This document shows, piece after piece, positions 9,003-17,455 of a stretch of 64,000 nt of DNA. The stretch is from Alphaproteobacteria bacterium. Lineage in GTDB: Bacteria; Pseudomonadota; Alphaproteobacteria; DSM-16000; Inquilinaceae. The notes under the pieces are model-generated. The model made no database searches. It saw only the letters and a list, made by a program, of their open reading frames with translations, and had not been told where the DNA came from. The position numbers and the translations under genes were made by a program. Positions within the stretch are counted from its first letter, which is position 1. Each line of letters starts with the position of its first letter. The DNA is taken from NCBI GenBank assembly GCA_028277405.1, contig JANQGH010000072.1, positions 1 through 64,000 on the forward strand, in the 5' to 3' direction.

Positions 9003-9340
9003 CACGAGCCCTCCAGATAGCGGTCGATGACGGCGTCCATGGTCTCGCGCATGGTGCCGGCGTCGGCGGCGCATCCGGCGTCGAAATCGTCGGCCAGCGT
9101 GTCGAAATCCGCCAGCATCTCGCGCGCCACCGGCTGCGGCACCCGCGCGGCGACGTAGCCGGCAAAGGCCATCACGGCGGTCTGGGCGAACCGCCTTGTT
9201 TCCGCCGGCGTCGTGCCGATCAGGGAGTGGCAGGGAATGTCGAAGAAGATCTCGCCGAGCCGGCTTTCCTGGGCGTCCGCTGGTGGGCCGGCCGTGTTAA
9301 TGGCGATAGCGGCCGCAAGAATGGCTAGGCCCCACCTCAT
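9002..9340 (-). CDS. Small secreted two-cysteine protein (possibly HdeA-like fold)
   Basis: The product has 112 residues. MRWGLAILAAAIAINTAGPPADA is a signal peptide. The mature domain begins with FFDIPCHSLIGTTPAE and has a second cysteine in DAGCAADAGTMRE, with amphipathic helices between. The spacing resembles the disulfide-linked HdeA/HdeB fold but the sequence is too distant to be sure. It is the first gene of a coupled pair; its stop shares one base with the start of the paralogue downstream. A periplasmic location is likely. Confidence 0.65.
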   Translation of the reverse strand: MRWGLAILAAAIAINTAGPPADAQESRLGEIFFDIPCHSLIGTTPAETRRFAQTAVMAFAGYVAARVPQPVAREMLADFDTLADDFDAGCAADAGTMRETMDAVIDRYLEGS

Positions 9341-9419
9341 AGCCGGCCCGAATGGACGGGCGGCGCCTGGCGGCCGACAGCCCGTGTTGCCAGCGATGGC
9401 CGCCGCTCAATGCGCCCGG

Positions 9420-9797
9420 TCAACAGCCGGTATCCGCGCCTTGCCGCCACAGGTCAACGGCCCGATCGACGAGGGCCGCTATCTTGGCTGCGTCGATTGG
9501 GTTGGACTTCTTGAACCGGACGCAACTCTTGCCGCAATCGATCCCGTTCAGCAGCGCACCATCGATGTCGATCTTGACGATGTTGCCGACATAGAGGCTG
9601 ATATAGCCCTTTTGGGCGTTCAGATGGAGGGCGACGCCGCGCTGGCCGCGATAGCCCAGCATCTTGTGGCTGATGACCTCTTCGAGGTCTGGCGCGCGAT
9701 CACGAATGATGCCGCGCAGCTTTTGCAACTTGTCACGCCGCCAGTCCGCATCAAGGGCGTCGAGATAGTCTTCAGGTGTCGCCACGTCGTACTGCAT
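9420..9797 (-). CDS. DUF1801 (YdhG-like) domain protein
   Basis: The product has 125 residues. The pattern TPEDYLDALDADWRRDKLQKLRGIIRDRAPDLEEVISHKMLGYRG, then HLNAQKGYISLYV and GIDCGKSCVRFKK near the end, fits DUF1801, whose structures resemble frataxin-like folds (the Bacillus YdhG group is annotated as an intracellular iron chaperone). The conserved CGKSCVRF motif is intact. ATG at 9797 follows an in-frame GTG at 9800; either could be used. It is monocistronic as far as can be seen. The exact role is unknown. Confidence 0.8.
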   Translation of the reverse strand: MQYDVATPEDYLDALDADWRRDKLQKLRGIIRDRAPDLEEVISHKMLGYRGQRGVALHLNAQKGYISLYVGNIVKIDIDGALLNGIDCGKSCVRFKKSNPIDAAKIAALVDRAVDLWRQGADTGC

Positions 9798-9918
9798 CAC
9801 GGGCGCTCGCTCACGGGGTCTCGCCAGGCTGGCGATCGGTCGTTGAGGATATCATCTGCCGTCGGGCTGGGAACGGGCAAACGGGAACCGCCTGCGAAAC
9901 CGCGAAGACCCGACGAGA

Positions 9919-11469
9919 TCACTGCGCCCGCAGCGCCGCCAGCGCCGCGCCCAGATCCTTGCCGACCAGGCGGTTGATCTGGTCCTGGCTGAGGTCGGGT
10001 TTGATGCGGTAACTCTCTTGAAGCTGCCGCGCCGCCTCCTCCTGGTTGCCGCCGGCGAGGTGGATGGCGGCGAGCACGACGCGCGGCAGGTAGATGCGGT
10101 CGTTGCTTTGACAGCCGTCCAGGGCGGCCGCCTCGGCCCGTTCAGGATCGCCGGCCAGCAGATAGGCCAGTGCCAACAGCGCGTTCCAGATCGCCAGGCG
10201 GCTGTCCAGCGGACTGACATCGACGCCGCGCTGCAAATGGTGGACCGCCTCGTCATACTTGCCGACGATCAGATAGGCCGAGCCCAGCGCCGACCAGCCC
10301 TGGCCGTTGTTGGGGTTCACCTCGATGGCCTTTTTCAACACCGGGATGGCGCGCAGGGGCTGGCCGATATCGGCCAAGGAGCAGCCGGCGACGCCGAGCA
10401 CGTTGCTGTCCATATTGTCGAGGTCGAGCGCCCGGTCCGCGTGCCACTCGGCCTCTTCGACGACGTTCTTCGAGCCCCAATCGATGCCGACGCGCTGACC
10501 CAGCGCCATGGTCAGCGCCAGATGGGCGTGGGCCAGGGCCAGATCCGGCTCCAGCTCCACGGCGCGGGCGAGCAGGCGCGTGGTCTCGGCGAACGAGGCG
10601 GCGTGCCAACCCTGCAGCGACAGGATGCCGACCGATTTGATCAGCAACTGCCGGCCGGTGAGCGCGCCGTCGGGGCCGCTCTGGTCGTTGTAGATCGCGC
10701 GCACCAGTTGCGGTTCCAGCCGGCCGAGGATCGCCCGCAGCAAGGCGGGCTGGGCATCGCGATCGCGCGGCACCTCGAACTGCTGGGCCCAGAGGTGAAA
10801 GCCGTGGCGCGTCTCGATGAGCTGGACGTTGGCCTGGATCGTGTCGCCGATCGCCTGGACGCTGCCCTCAAGCAGATAGGCAACGCCGAGTTGACGGCGG
10901 ATCTCGGGGGCAGGCATGGGCTGGCTGACCAGCCCGGCGGTTGCCGTGCGCGAGGCCAGGGCCAGCAGGGGCACGCGGATCAGAACGGAGGTCAGGCTGG
11001 CGGCCAGGCCGTCGGCGATCGCTGACAGCGCCGCATCCTCGCCGCCGATCACCGCGAACGGCAGGATGGCGAGGGAGGGCGGCAGGGCGTCGGCGGCCGT
11101 ATCCGCACCGACCTCGGCGGAGGCCGGCGGGGTTTCACTCGGGCGTGCGCCTGAACCGTCGACACAATCGACCTGGCCGGCGAACTGGAAGCCGCGGCCG
11201 CGCACGGTGCGGATGTAGGTCTGCCGTTCGCCGCTGTCGCCCAGCGCCTTGCGTGCGGCCTTCACGCAGCCGGCGATGGTGGCGTCCGAGACGATGCGGC
11301 CGTGCCAGACATGGTCGACGATCTCGTCGCGGCCCAGCACGCGGCCTGGGTTCTGGGACAGAAAACACAACAGATCGAAGACCAGCGGTTCGACATGGGC
11401 GGGCTTGCCACCGCGCCGCAGCTCAAAGCGCTCGGTATCGAGCTCAAACTCGTCGAATTGGTACAGCAT
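9919..11469 (-). CDS. CadC-like winged-helix regulator with TolB-like and TPR domains
   Basis: The product has 516 residues in three parts. Residues 1-98 form an OmpR/CadC-type winged helix (FDEFELDTERFELRRGG, VFDLLCFLSQNPGRVLGRDEIVDHVW, YIRTVRGRGFQF). Residues about 130-240 match the TolB-like segment common in adenylate-cyclase and CadC-type regulators (LAILPFAVIGGEDAALSAIADGLAASLTSVL). The C-terminal half is a run of TPR-like helices (WSALGSAYLIVGKYDEAVHHLQRGVDVSP). I see no obvious transmembrane helix between DNA-binding and TolB-like parts, unlike E. coli CadC, so it is probably soluble. It is divergent from the methyltransferase gene with about 250 bp between. Target genes are unknown. 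Confidence 0.85.
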   Translation of the reverse strand: MLYQFDEFELDTERFELRRGGKPAHVEPLVFDLLCFLSQNPGRVLGRDEIVDHVWHGRIVSDATIAGCVKAARKALGDSGERQTYIRTVRGRGFQFAGQVDCVDGSGARPSETPPASAEVGADTAADALPPSLAILPFAVIGGEDAALSAIADGLAASLTSVLIRVPLLALASRTATAGLVSQPMPAPEIRRQLGVAYLLEGSVQAIGDTIQANVQLIETRHGFHLWAQQFEVPRDRDAQPALLRAILGRLEPQLVRAIYNDQSGPDGALTGRQLLIKSVGILSLQGWHAASFAETTRLLARAVELEPDLALAHAHLALTMALGQRVGIDWGSKNVVEEAEWHADRALDLDNMDSNVLGVAGCSLADIGQPLRAIPVLKKAIEVNPNNGQGWSALGSAYLIVGKYDEAVHHLQRGVDVSPLDSRLAIWNALLALAYLLAGDPERAEAAALDGCQSNDRIYLPRVVLAAIHLAGGNQEEAARQLQESYRIKPDLSQDQINRLVGKDLGAALAALRAQ

Positions 11470-11723
11470 CAGGCTGGGTGCCCCTTCGAATGGTCAGGTT
11501 AGTGCAAGTGCGGCGGCTGATCCAGCCGGGTCGGGGGGCGTTGGGTGGCGATCCCCAAGAAATCCCCCGGAAAAACCCAGACTGGCCTCAAGCAGTGGGG
11601 CAAGGCCGCTTCTACATACCCTGCCGTCACCGCGCGTTCGGCGCTGTGACAGCCGACACCGAAGGGCCGAGAGGCCCGAACCGCCGGATCCAACCGCCGG
11701 CGACAGCGATAAGGATAAAGACA

Positions 11724-12548
11724 ATGACCGCAGCGATGACCGCCGCCCCGGATTATTCGGCGATCAAGGCCAAGCAGAACGCCGCCTGGGCGTCCGGCGA
11801 CTACGCCAAGATCGGCGTGACCTTGCAAGTGGTGGGCGAGACCTTGGCCGAACGGCTGAACCTGGCGCCGGACGCCACCGTGCTGGACGTGGCCGCCGGC
11901 AACGGCAACGCCACGCTGGCCTTCGCCCGCCGCTGGGCCCGCGTGACCTCGACCGACTATGTCGACAGCCTGCTGGCCAAGGGGCGCGAGCGGGCGCGGG
12001 CCGAAGGGCTGAATGTGCGCTTTCAACTGGCCGACGCGGAGGATTTGCCGTTCGAGGACGCCTCGTTCGATGCCGTGGTTTCCACCTTCGGCGTGATGTT
12101 CACGCCGGATCACGACCAGGCGGCGGCCGAACTCATGCGCGTCTGCCGGCCGGGCGGCACGATCGGCCTGGCGAATTGGACGCCGGACGGCTTTATCGGC
12201 CAGATGTTCAAGACCTTGGGCGGCCATGTGGCGCCGCCCGCCGGCGTCGCCTCACCGGCCCGCTGGGGCGATCGGGACTGGATCGGCCAGACCTTTGCCG
12301 GCCGTGCGAAGGAGGTGACGGTGGCGATGCGCGATTTCGTCTTCCGCTATCGCTCGCCGGACCATTTCGTGCAGTTCTTCCGGACCTATTACGGCCCCTT
12401 GCACAAGGCCTTCCTGGCGTTGGACGAGGAAGACGGCCAGGCGCTCGACCGCGACCTGAAGGCCACCATCGCCCGCTTCAACACCGCCACCGACGGCACC
12501 ATGCGCGTGCCCGGCGAATATGCCGAGGTGGTGGTGACGAAGGCTTAA
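11724..12548 (+). CDS. Class I SAM-dependent methyltransferase
   Basis: The product has 274 residues. Motif I is VLDVAAGNGNATLAFARR, followed by an acidic strand (TSTDYVDSLL), LADAEDLPFEDASFDAVVS (motifs II/III) and LMRVCRPGGTIGLANW, the standard Methyltransf_11/25 order. The ATG at 11724 is preceded by AAGGATAAAG; much longer in-frame extensions overlap the divergent regulator and are not credible. The substrate is not evident. A strong terminator follows at 12582, so this is a single-gene unit, possibly controlled by the divergently encoded CadC-like regulator. Confidence 0.9.
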   Translation: MTAAMTAAPDYSAIKAKQNAAWASGDYAKIGVTLQVVGETLAERLNLAPDATVLDVAAGNGNATLAFARRWARVTSTDYVDSLLAKGRERARAEGLNVRFQLADAEDLPFEDASFDAVVSTFGVMFTPDHDQAAAELMRVCRPGGTIGLANWTPDGFIGQMFKTLGGHVAPPAGVASPARWGDRDWIGQTFAGRAKEVTVAMRDFVFRYRSPDHFVQFFRTYYGPLHKAFLALDEEDGQALDRDLKATIARFNTATDGTMRVPGEYAEVVVTKA

Positions 12549-12581
12549 ATCGGGGGCTTAAGCCCGGCCACCGCGTCTTGG

Positions 12582-12614
12582 CAGCCCCCGGCGTAAACGC
12601 GTCGGGGGCTGTTT
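12582..12614 (+). terminator. Rho-independent terminator after the methyltransferase
   Basis: A 9-bp perfect stem, CAGCCCCCG paired with CGGGGGCTG, encloses a 12-nt loop and is followed by TTT. It lies 34 bp past the methyltransferase stop codon on the plus strand. The T-tract is short, so termination may be partial. Confidence 0.7.
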
Positions 12615-12670
12615 GTGTTCAGCGTGCCGGGGACGAGGCCATCCCGCCCTTTGGGCCAACCGCCCGCGCG

Positions 12671-13324
12671 TCAGCCGGAGGGCGGTATCGCCGGACCGAG
12701 CTCAGCCGGGTCCAGCCGGAACGCGCCATGATCCCCGTTGACGGTGTCGGGATCGACCTCGATGCCGCAGACACTGGTTTCTTGATGCTGCAGCAGGTGC
12801 CAGTCATTCGAGGCCTTGAACGCGTCGTAGCCCCTCCAGCCACTGGCGGCCGCCAGCCAGGCGAACCGGGCATTGCCCGAGCCGAGAATGGCGCGGCAGA
12901 CCTTGCCCGAGCCGTAGACCCCAATGCGATAGGTATCGTCGTCGTCGGCGAATGCCTCTTTGACACCGTCGAAGTACGGGCCCACACCGTCGGCGATTTC
13001 AGCGTCCGATGCGTCGAAATCGACCGCGAAGTAGATCGCCGACCCGGCGGGTTGAAAGATCACCTCGCTGGCGTACTCGATCGCGTGACGCCCGCTTTGA
13101 AGCCCCTTCTTCCTGCTGAAGTCGGCCTTTCGGTCCTGGCGGTTCTGATAGACGGCGACCAGGGACAGGCCCGCGGCGCACAGCGTCAGCGCTTCGTCGG
13201 GTGTGAGAAGTTTCCATGTGCTTCGGCTGTAGTATCTGATGATTGACCGGTAGCCGGCATCAAACAGGCATCTGGCGATGGTCGTGCAGTCCGTCGCCGT
13301 GTCCAGGGCCGTTTGATTGGGCAT
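12671..13324 (-). CDS. DUF1906 (Rv2525c-like) glycoside-hydrolase-like domain protein
   Basis: The product has 217 residues. It begins DTATDCTTIARCLFDAGYRSIIRYYS, continues with GLSLVAVYQNRQ, GRHAIEYASEV, GSAIYFAVDFDAS, YRIGVYGSGKVC and AWLAAASGW, ending WHLLQHQ. This is the TIM-barrel pattern of DUF1906, related to GH25-type muramidases and to Mycobacterium Rv2525c. The acidic residues in FAVDFDAS sit where catalytic residues occur in related hydrolases. No signal peptide is visible. GAAGGAAA precedes the ATG at 13324. It lies 171 bp downstream of the lipoprotein gene on the same strand, so the two may work together at the envelope or in peptidoglycan turnover; that link is inference. Confidence 0.8.
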   Translation of the reverse strand: MPNQTALDTATDCTTIARCLFDAGYRSIIRYYSRSTWKLLTPDEALTLCAAGLSLVAVYQNRQDRKADFSRKKGLQSGRHAIEYASEVIFQPAGSAIYFAVDFDASDAEIADGVGPYFDGVKEAFADDDDTYRIGVYGSGKVCRAILGSGNARFAWLAAASGWRGYDAFKASNDWHLLQHQETSVCGIEVDPDTVNGDHGAFRLDPAELGPAIPPSG

Positions 13325-13495
13325 GGTGGTTTCCTTCAACCGCGGTCAGGGTCTGTGAAGACAGGGTGGCGCCGGTGGGGGAGGCCCGTCGACAAGCGTT
13401 GGGCCGGGGTGGCCTAGGTCCGGTCAAGTTACGCCTCCGCCCGCTCTTCGTGTCGTCGTGACCGCCCCATCGCATGATCATGGATGGCCCACCGG

Positions 13496-14755
13496 CTACT
13501 CGCCCCGGCTGATGGGAACGGTGAGGGGCACCTGCCGGTCGTTCGCGTCGAAAACCGTGATCGTTCCGGAGGCTAGATCGGCGGGAATCGTAAGGTCAAA
13601 GCGCTCGCGTGACCGTCCCATCGGAATGCGCTGGGGATCGTCGACGCCGGAGGGCAGGATGATGCCGTAGGGCGGCGTTCCGCCGGTCACGATGAGGTTT
13701 GCGGTGAACTCGCCGCTGGCCGGACCGCTGATGCCGCCTTCCGGGGAAATGGACAGGGCGTTCGAGGTGTTCGGGAAATCGGTTATGCAGCTTCGATCGA
13801 GAAGCTCCAGATTGACAGGCGACCTGGCGATGACGGATTCGAGCACCGCGTTCGCGCGCGCGACCTCATCGATTCTTGCCCTGACACCGACCAACTCAGT
13901 GGGTCCTTCATCATCAGCAGCATCAACGATTGGGGCTCCGGACGGAGCGATGACGCCGCTTAATGACATGAGCCGGCCCGACAGGGTCGATGCGAAGGTC
14001 GTCAGATCGACGGATGTGCCCTGGATCAGCCTGTTCACAAGGTCCTGGATCTCGTCGACCCGGTAGAGCAGGATCTGACCGGGGATGCTGAGGAACGTGC
14101 GCAGCCGATAGGCGACGGCCAGTGTCTGGTCGGATTCGCTTTGCACACGCAGCGCAAGGCTGTCGAGTTCGGCATCCCGGTTTGAAGCCAAGGCCCGGTC
14201 GAGATCGGCGCGGCTGACGAGCACCTGTGCGATCGCAAAATTAAGTTCATCCAAAGCACTGGCACTGCCGATCGTCCCGGCCTCGAAATCGTTGGCCAGG
14301 TCCTGGATGCATGTCAGCGCCGACGCGCCCGCCAGATAGATGCGCTGGCGTTCCTCGTTGATGGCCACGGTGCCGGCGACCGTCACGCCCGCGCCGGTCA
14401 GGCCGAGAATCGTGATCGCCTCGCTCGACCCGCCGGTGATGCCGAGGCCGGCCGCCGTTGCCGCCAGGGGGATCAGCGAAAGCTGGGCGCCGCTGTTCAG
14501 CCGTTCCTGCTGCGCAACGGCATTGACATAGGCGTTGTGCAGGGACCGGGCATACTGACGCACTTGGGGGATCGATACCGATGCGGGAACCGTGCTCGCC
14601 GTGGTGCGGACGCCCAGCGCGCGCTCGACACCCGAGGGGGCATCGAAGCCGGGTCGTCGCATCTGAGCATCGACATAGGGGTTCAGGGTGGAGCAGCCGG
14701 CCACGGCAACAGTGGCAAGCAGCAAGACCGATAAACGTTTGAGCGTGCGAATCAT
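13496..14755 (-). CDS. Lipoprotein of unknown function
   Basis: The product has 419 residues. The N-terminus has a lipoprotein signal with lipobox VAGC (Cys21). A helical, Ala-rich region with a short hydrophobic Gly-rich stretch (about residues 95-130: AATAAGLGITGG, LGLTGAGVTVAG) follows, then a long helical or coiled segment. The C-terminal 80 residues are beta-rich (GEFTANLIVTGGTPPYGIILPSG), resembling Ig-like repeats in surface proteins. I recognise no enzyme motif. It is the first gene of a probable pair with the DUF1906 gene and follows an AT-rich promoter region. Confidence 0.7.
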   Translation of the reverse strand: MIRTLKRLSVLLLATVAVAGCSTLNPYVDAQMRRPGFDAPSGVERALGVRTTASTVPASVSIPQVRQYARSLHNAYVNAVAQQERLNSGAQLSLIPLAATAAGLGITGGSSEAITILGLTGAGVTVAGTVAINEERQRIYLAGASALTCIQDLANDFEAGTIGSASALDELNFAIAQVLVSRADLDRALASNRDAELDSLALRVQSESDQTLAVAYRLRTFLSIPGQILLYRVDEIQDLVNRLIQGTSVDLTTFASTLSGRLMSLSGVIAPSGAPIVDAADDEGPTELVGVRARIDEVARANAVLESVIARSPVNLELLDRSCITDFPNTSNALSISPEGGISGPASGEFTANLIVTGGTPPYGIILPSGVDDPQRIPMGRSRERFDLTIPADLASGTITVFDANDRQVPLTVPISRGE

Positions 14756-15083
14756 CGTCAGGGTCCGTCAGCCGAATGTGGGAGGATATCAGTTAGAGTA
14801 TCAACAACCAAGGATCGAGAAACAAAATAAATAGCACTATTTTATAGTATTTGCAACCAGTTGTACCCGCCGTGAAGTATCGCGATGCCTGGTACCAAGG
14901 ATCGATAAGGGTGAGCCTGTTCCGCCGTTGGGCCGTAAAGCGCCTTGGCGAGGGCGACCGTTGATGCAGAAAAAGCTGTTGCAGCCGACCATTGGCGAGG
15001 CCTCGGTCAGAGCAGCTTATGGCGCGACCTATGAAGACTGGTGACTGTCGGCTCCGGGGGCGCGACCCTCGGCCGCGCTGTGG
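14756..15083. other. 328-bp gene-free stretch with AT-rich promoter region
   Basis: The first 110 bp are much richer in A and T than the surroundings and probably hold the promoter of the lipoprotein gene. The sequence CAAGGATCGA occurs twice (near 14810 and 14894) as a direct repeat. A palindrome is listed separately. The right half (14940-15060) is GC-rich; a 26-codon frame from the ATG at 14964 has no support, and I see no other feature there. Confidence 0.5.
14829..14842. promoter_or_regulatory. Possible operator: 14-bp inverted repeat upstream of the lipoprotein gene
   Basis: AAATAG-CA-CTATTT is a perfect 6+6 inverted repeat around a 2-bp centre, inside the AT-rich region 74 bp upstream of the lipoprotein start. 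No regulator gene adjoins it, so the binding protein is unknown. It could also be chance in AT-rich DNA. Confidence 0.3.
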
Positions 15084-15512
15084 TCAGGGTTCGCGCACCA
15101 TCTCGACACAGGACGCGAGCTGGATCAGCGGCTGGACGAGCAGGTAGCAGATTTCCATCCGATTGTCGTCGATCAGGACGCCCTCATTATAGCCATCCTC
15201 GTCGACCCACAGGATGCGGCCTTCGCTTTTGACGACACCGACGATGCGCTCGCTGGCGCTGGGCGAGTTCACCGTGCCGGAGAAGCGCCGTCCGTCCTGC
15301 TGGTCTATGATGACCGTAATCGGCACGCTCACCAGGCGCGGATCGGCCTGGGTGTCGCCCGGCGCGCGCGGGTGGTGATTGGTCGATCCGGCGACGATGG
15401 TTTCGGAAACGCCGGCCCAGGTGCCCAGCAGGTTTGGCGTGTCCTGGCCGGCGGCCGAATCTGCCCCGAAAAGAGCGAGCGCCAGAGCGATGACAATAGG
15501 GAAGAGCCTCAA
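15084..15512 (-). CDS. Small secreted protein, lipocalin-like pattern
   Basis: The product has 142 residues with a signal peptide (LFPIVIALALALFGADSAAGQ). The mature part starts NLLGTWAGVSETI and has alternating strands (VPITVIIDQQDGRRFSGTV, GVVKSEGRILWVDEDGYNEGVLID) with two late cysteines. A short LxGxW start followed by beta strands suggests a small barrel, but I cannot name a family. The start is a TTG at 15512, supported by AAGGG 7 nt upstream and by the signal peptide; no ATG or GTG is available. The protein at 43649 has a similar layout (DLRGEWTG, RSIWIVEHGD). Confidence 0.6.
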   Translation of the reverse strand: MRLFPIVIALALALFGADSAAGQDTPNLLGTWAGVSETIVAGSTNHHPRAPGDTQADPRLVSVPITVIIDQQDGRRFSGTVNSPSASERIVGVVKSEGRILWVDEDGYNEGVLIDDNRMEICYLLVQPLIQLASCVEMVREP

Positions 15513-15572
15513 CGCTTCGCCCTTGCGGCTAAGGTGAATGGTGGTGGCCTTTGCCGTGGCCCATGGGCGACA

Positions 15573-17135
15573 TTACGGTGATCCACCGCCATTGCCGGCC
15601 CGCGCGCTTTCGGCCGCGGCGGCGGCCGCCAGCTTTTCCTTGTTGATCCGCAGGCTGAACAGGATGCCGATGGCGGCGGCGATCAGGGCCAGCCAGAAGG
15701 CTTGGTGCATGCCGGTGACGAAGGCGTCGGCGATCAGCGTGTCGATCTGTTGCACCTGGTCGGCGCTGAAGTCGCCGAGGATCGACTGGGCCGCCTCGCC
15801 GGTCGTGCCGCCTGCGCTCAAGGTCGCCTGATCGGCCGCGGAGAGGGTGATGCCGGCCTGGTCCAGCCCCCGGCTGAGGGCCGACAGGCTGGCCGCATAG
15901 ATGATCGCGGTGGCGCCGGCGACGCCGATGGCGCCGATGCCCAGATGGGACATGTAGGCGAGACCACCGGCCAGGCCAGCCCGTTTGGCCGGCACGGCGC
16001 TGACGGTCGCGGTGATCGAGGGTCCCAGCGCGATGCCCGTGCCGGCACCGATCAGGATCATGGCCGGCAACAGGCCGACATAGCCCCAGGATGGCGACAG
16101 CACCATGACCGTGATGGTGCCCAGCGCGACCGCGCCATAGCCCGTGACCATCAGCCGGCGCGGGCCGACACGTTCGTAGGCGCGGCCGATGGTGACGTTG
16201 AAGATCGCCAGGACGATCAGCATCGGCACCATGCCGACGGATGCCCACAGGATCGACCAACCCAACACCGTGCTCATATATTGCGGGAAGTACATGAACA
16301 GGAAGAACGCCGCCGGGGCGGCCAGCCCGTTGCAGGCCACGGCCATCATGAACTGGCTGTTGCGCATCATCGGCGGCGGCACCATCGGGTCGCTCACCCG
16401 TCGTTCCAGCCACGGGAACAGGGCGGCGAGCACGATGAACAGGGCGAACAGCCCGAGGATCGGCAGCGAGGCCCAACCCCAATCGGCCCCGACATCCAGG
16501 GCATAAAGCAGGGCCAAGGCGGCGATGGCGAGCGTGACCATGCCGGCATAGTCGACCTTCTCGTCCGCCGGCTGGAAGGTCTCGCGCCCCATCACGCGCC
16601 AGATCAGAAGCGACGAGGCCACTGCCAGCAAGACATTGATGGCGAAGAACAGGCGCCATTCGCCCAGCCCGGCGACCACGCCGGCGATGAAGGGCGAGAC
16701 GACATTGCCCATGGCCACGGCGCCCAGCAACAGGCCGACGGCGTAGCCGCGCTCTTCCTCCTTGATCGAGGTCATGGCCAGGCCCAGGACGCAGGGCCAG
16801 GCGATGGCCGCGCCGATGCCCTGGATGGCGCGGGCGCCGATCAAGACGCCGATCGTCGGCGCCAAGGTGCAGGCAATGGACGAGAGCACGAACACCGCCA
16901 GGCCGATCTGCACCACACGCCGGTGCCCGAACATGTCGCCCAGGCGTCCGCCGGCGACCTGCATCATCGCCCAGCCGAGCGCGTAGATGTTGATGATCCA
17001 CTGGCTGGTGGTGATGTCGACGGAGAATTCCTGACCGACCGGCCCGACGAGCATGAAGACGCCGGTGAAGTCCGTGCCGGTCATGAAGGACGGCACGGCC
17101 AGGGTGGCGATGATCGCCTTGGTACGTCCGTCCAT
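15573..17135 (-). CDS. MFS drug:proton antiporter, DHA2 (EmrB/QacA-type) family
   Basis: The product has 520 residues with about 14 hydrophobic helices. MFS motif A appears as GGRLGDMFGHRRVV and the helix-5 motif region as LLLGAVAMGNVVSPFIAGVVAG. The length and the long C-terminal extension with a periplasmic loop (STLSAGG, DQVQQIDTLIADAF) fit DHA2 exporters. ATG at 17135 has AAAGGGGA just upstream; an in-frame extension of 39 residues is not membrane-like. No periplasmic adaptor gene is adjacent, so it probably acts alone in the inner membrane. The substrate is unknown. Confidence 0.9.
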   Translation of the reverse strand: MDGRTKAIIATLAVPSFMTGTDFTGVFMLVGPVGQEFSVDITTSQWIINIYALGWAMMQVAGGRLGDMFGHRRVVQIGLAVFVLSSIACTLAPTIGVLIGARAIQGIGAAIAWPCVLGLAMTSIKEEERGYAVGLLLGAVAMGNVVSPFIAGVVAGLGEWRLFFAINVLLAVASSLLIWRVMGRETFQPADEKVDYAGMVTLAIAALALLYALDVGADWGWASLPILGLFALFIVLAALFPWLERRVSDPMVPPPMMRNSQFMMAVACNGLAAPAAFFLFMYFPQYMSTVLGWSILWASVGMVPMLIVLAIFNVTIGRAYERVGPRRLMVTGYGAVALGTITVMVLSPSWGYVGLLPAMILIGAGTGIALGPSITATVSAVPAKRAGLAGGLAYMSHLGIGAIGVAGATAIIYAASLSALSRGLDQAGITLSAADQATLSAGGTTGEAAQSILGDFSADQVQQIDTLIADAFVTGMHQAFWLALIAAAIGILFSLRINKEKLAAAAAAESARAGNGGGSP

Positions 17136-17455
17136 AGGGTCCCCTTTGCTCGACGGACCAATTAGACCATAGGCAAACCGCCGCGCACAGATCGAATATC
17201 GGAATAGTGTTCTGCCAATCGTGACGTCACCGGCAGTGCAGACCACGAACAACTCTCAGCCCGTGCCTTCTGATTTGCGTCTCCTTGCATGCGGCATTAG
17301 GGTTCGAGGTCTGGAGATCTGATCACACTTCAACCAAGTCGCCATATTTCTTGTGTCCAGAGGTGGAATAGTACCTCGGTGAACTCAATTACTTATTGCG
17401 TAGCTCGTTATCGCACCTGGTCGCGTCATGCAGAGCAGTGTCGAATTCTGTGACA
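17136..17455. other. 320-bp intergenic region between divergent genes
   Basis: This stretch separates the DHA2 exporter (minus) from the N-acyltransferase-like gene (plus). It is AT-richer than the coding flanks, especially 17310-17400, and must carry both promoters. I found no convincing -35/-10 pair, palindrome or hairpin. Confidence 0.4.

Noticed and set aside
10941-13246. Plus-strand frames running through 10941-13246
   Set aside because: One contains the methyltransferase in its second half, which I annotate from the ATG at 11724. The other is a shifted frame of the same DNA with Arg/Pro-rich content.
14964-15044. 26-codon plus-strand frame in the intergenic region
   Set aside because: No clear ribosome site, no neighbour relation and no recognisable sequence; length is within chance.
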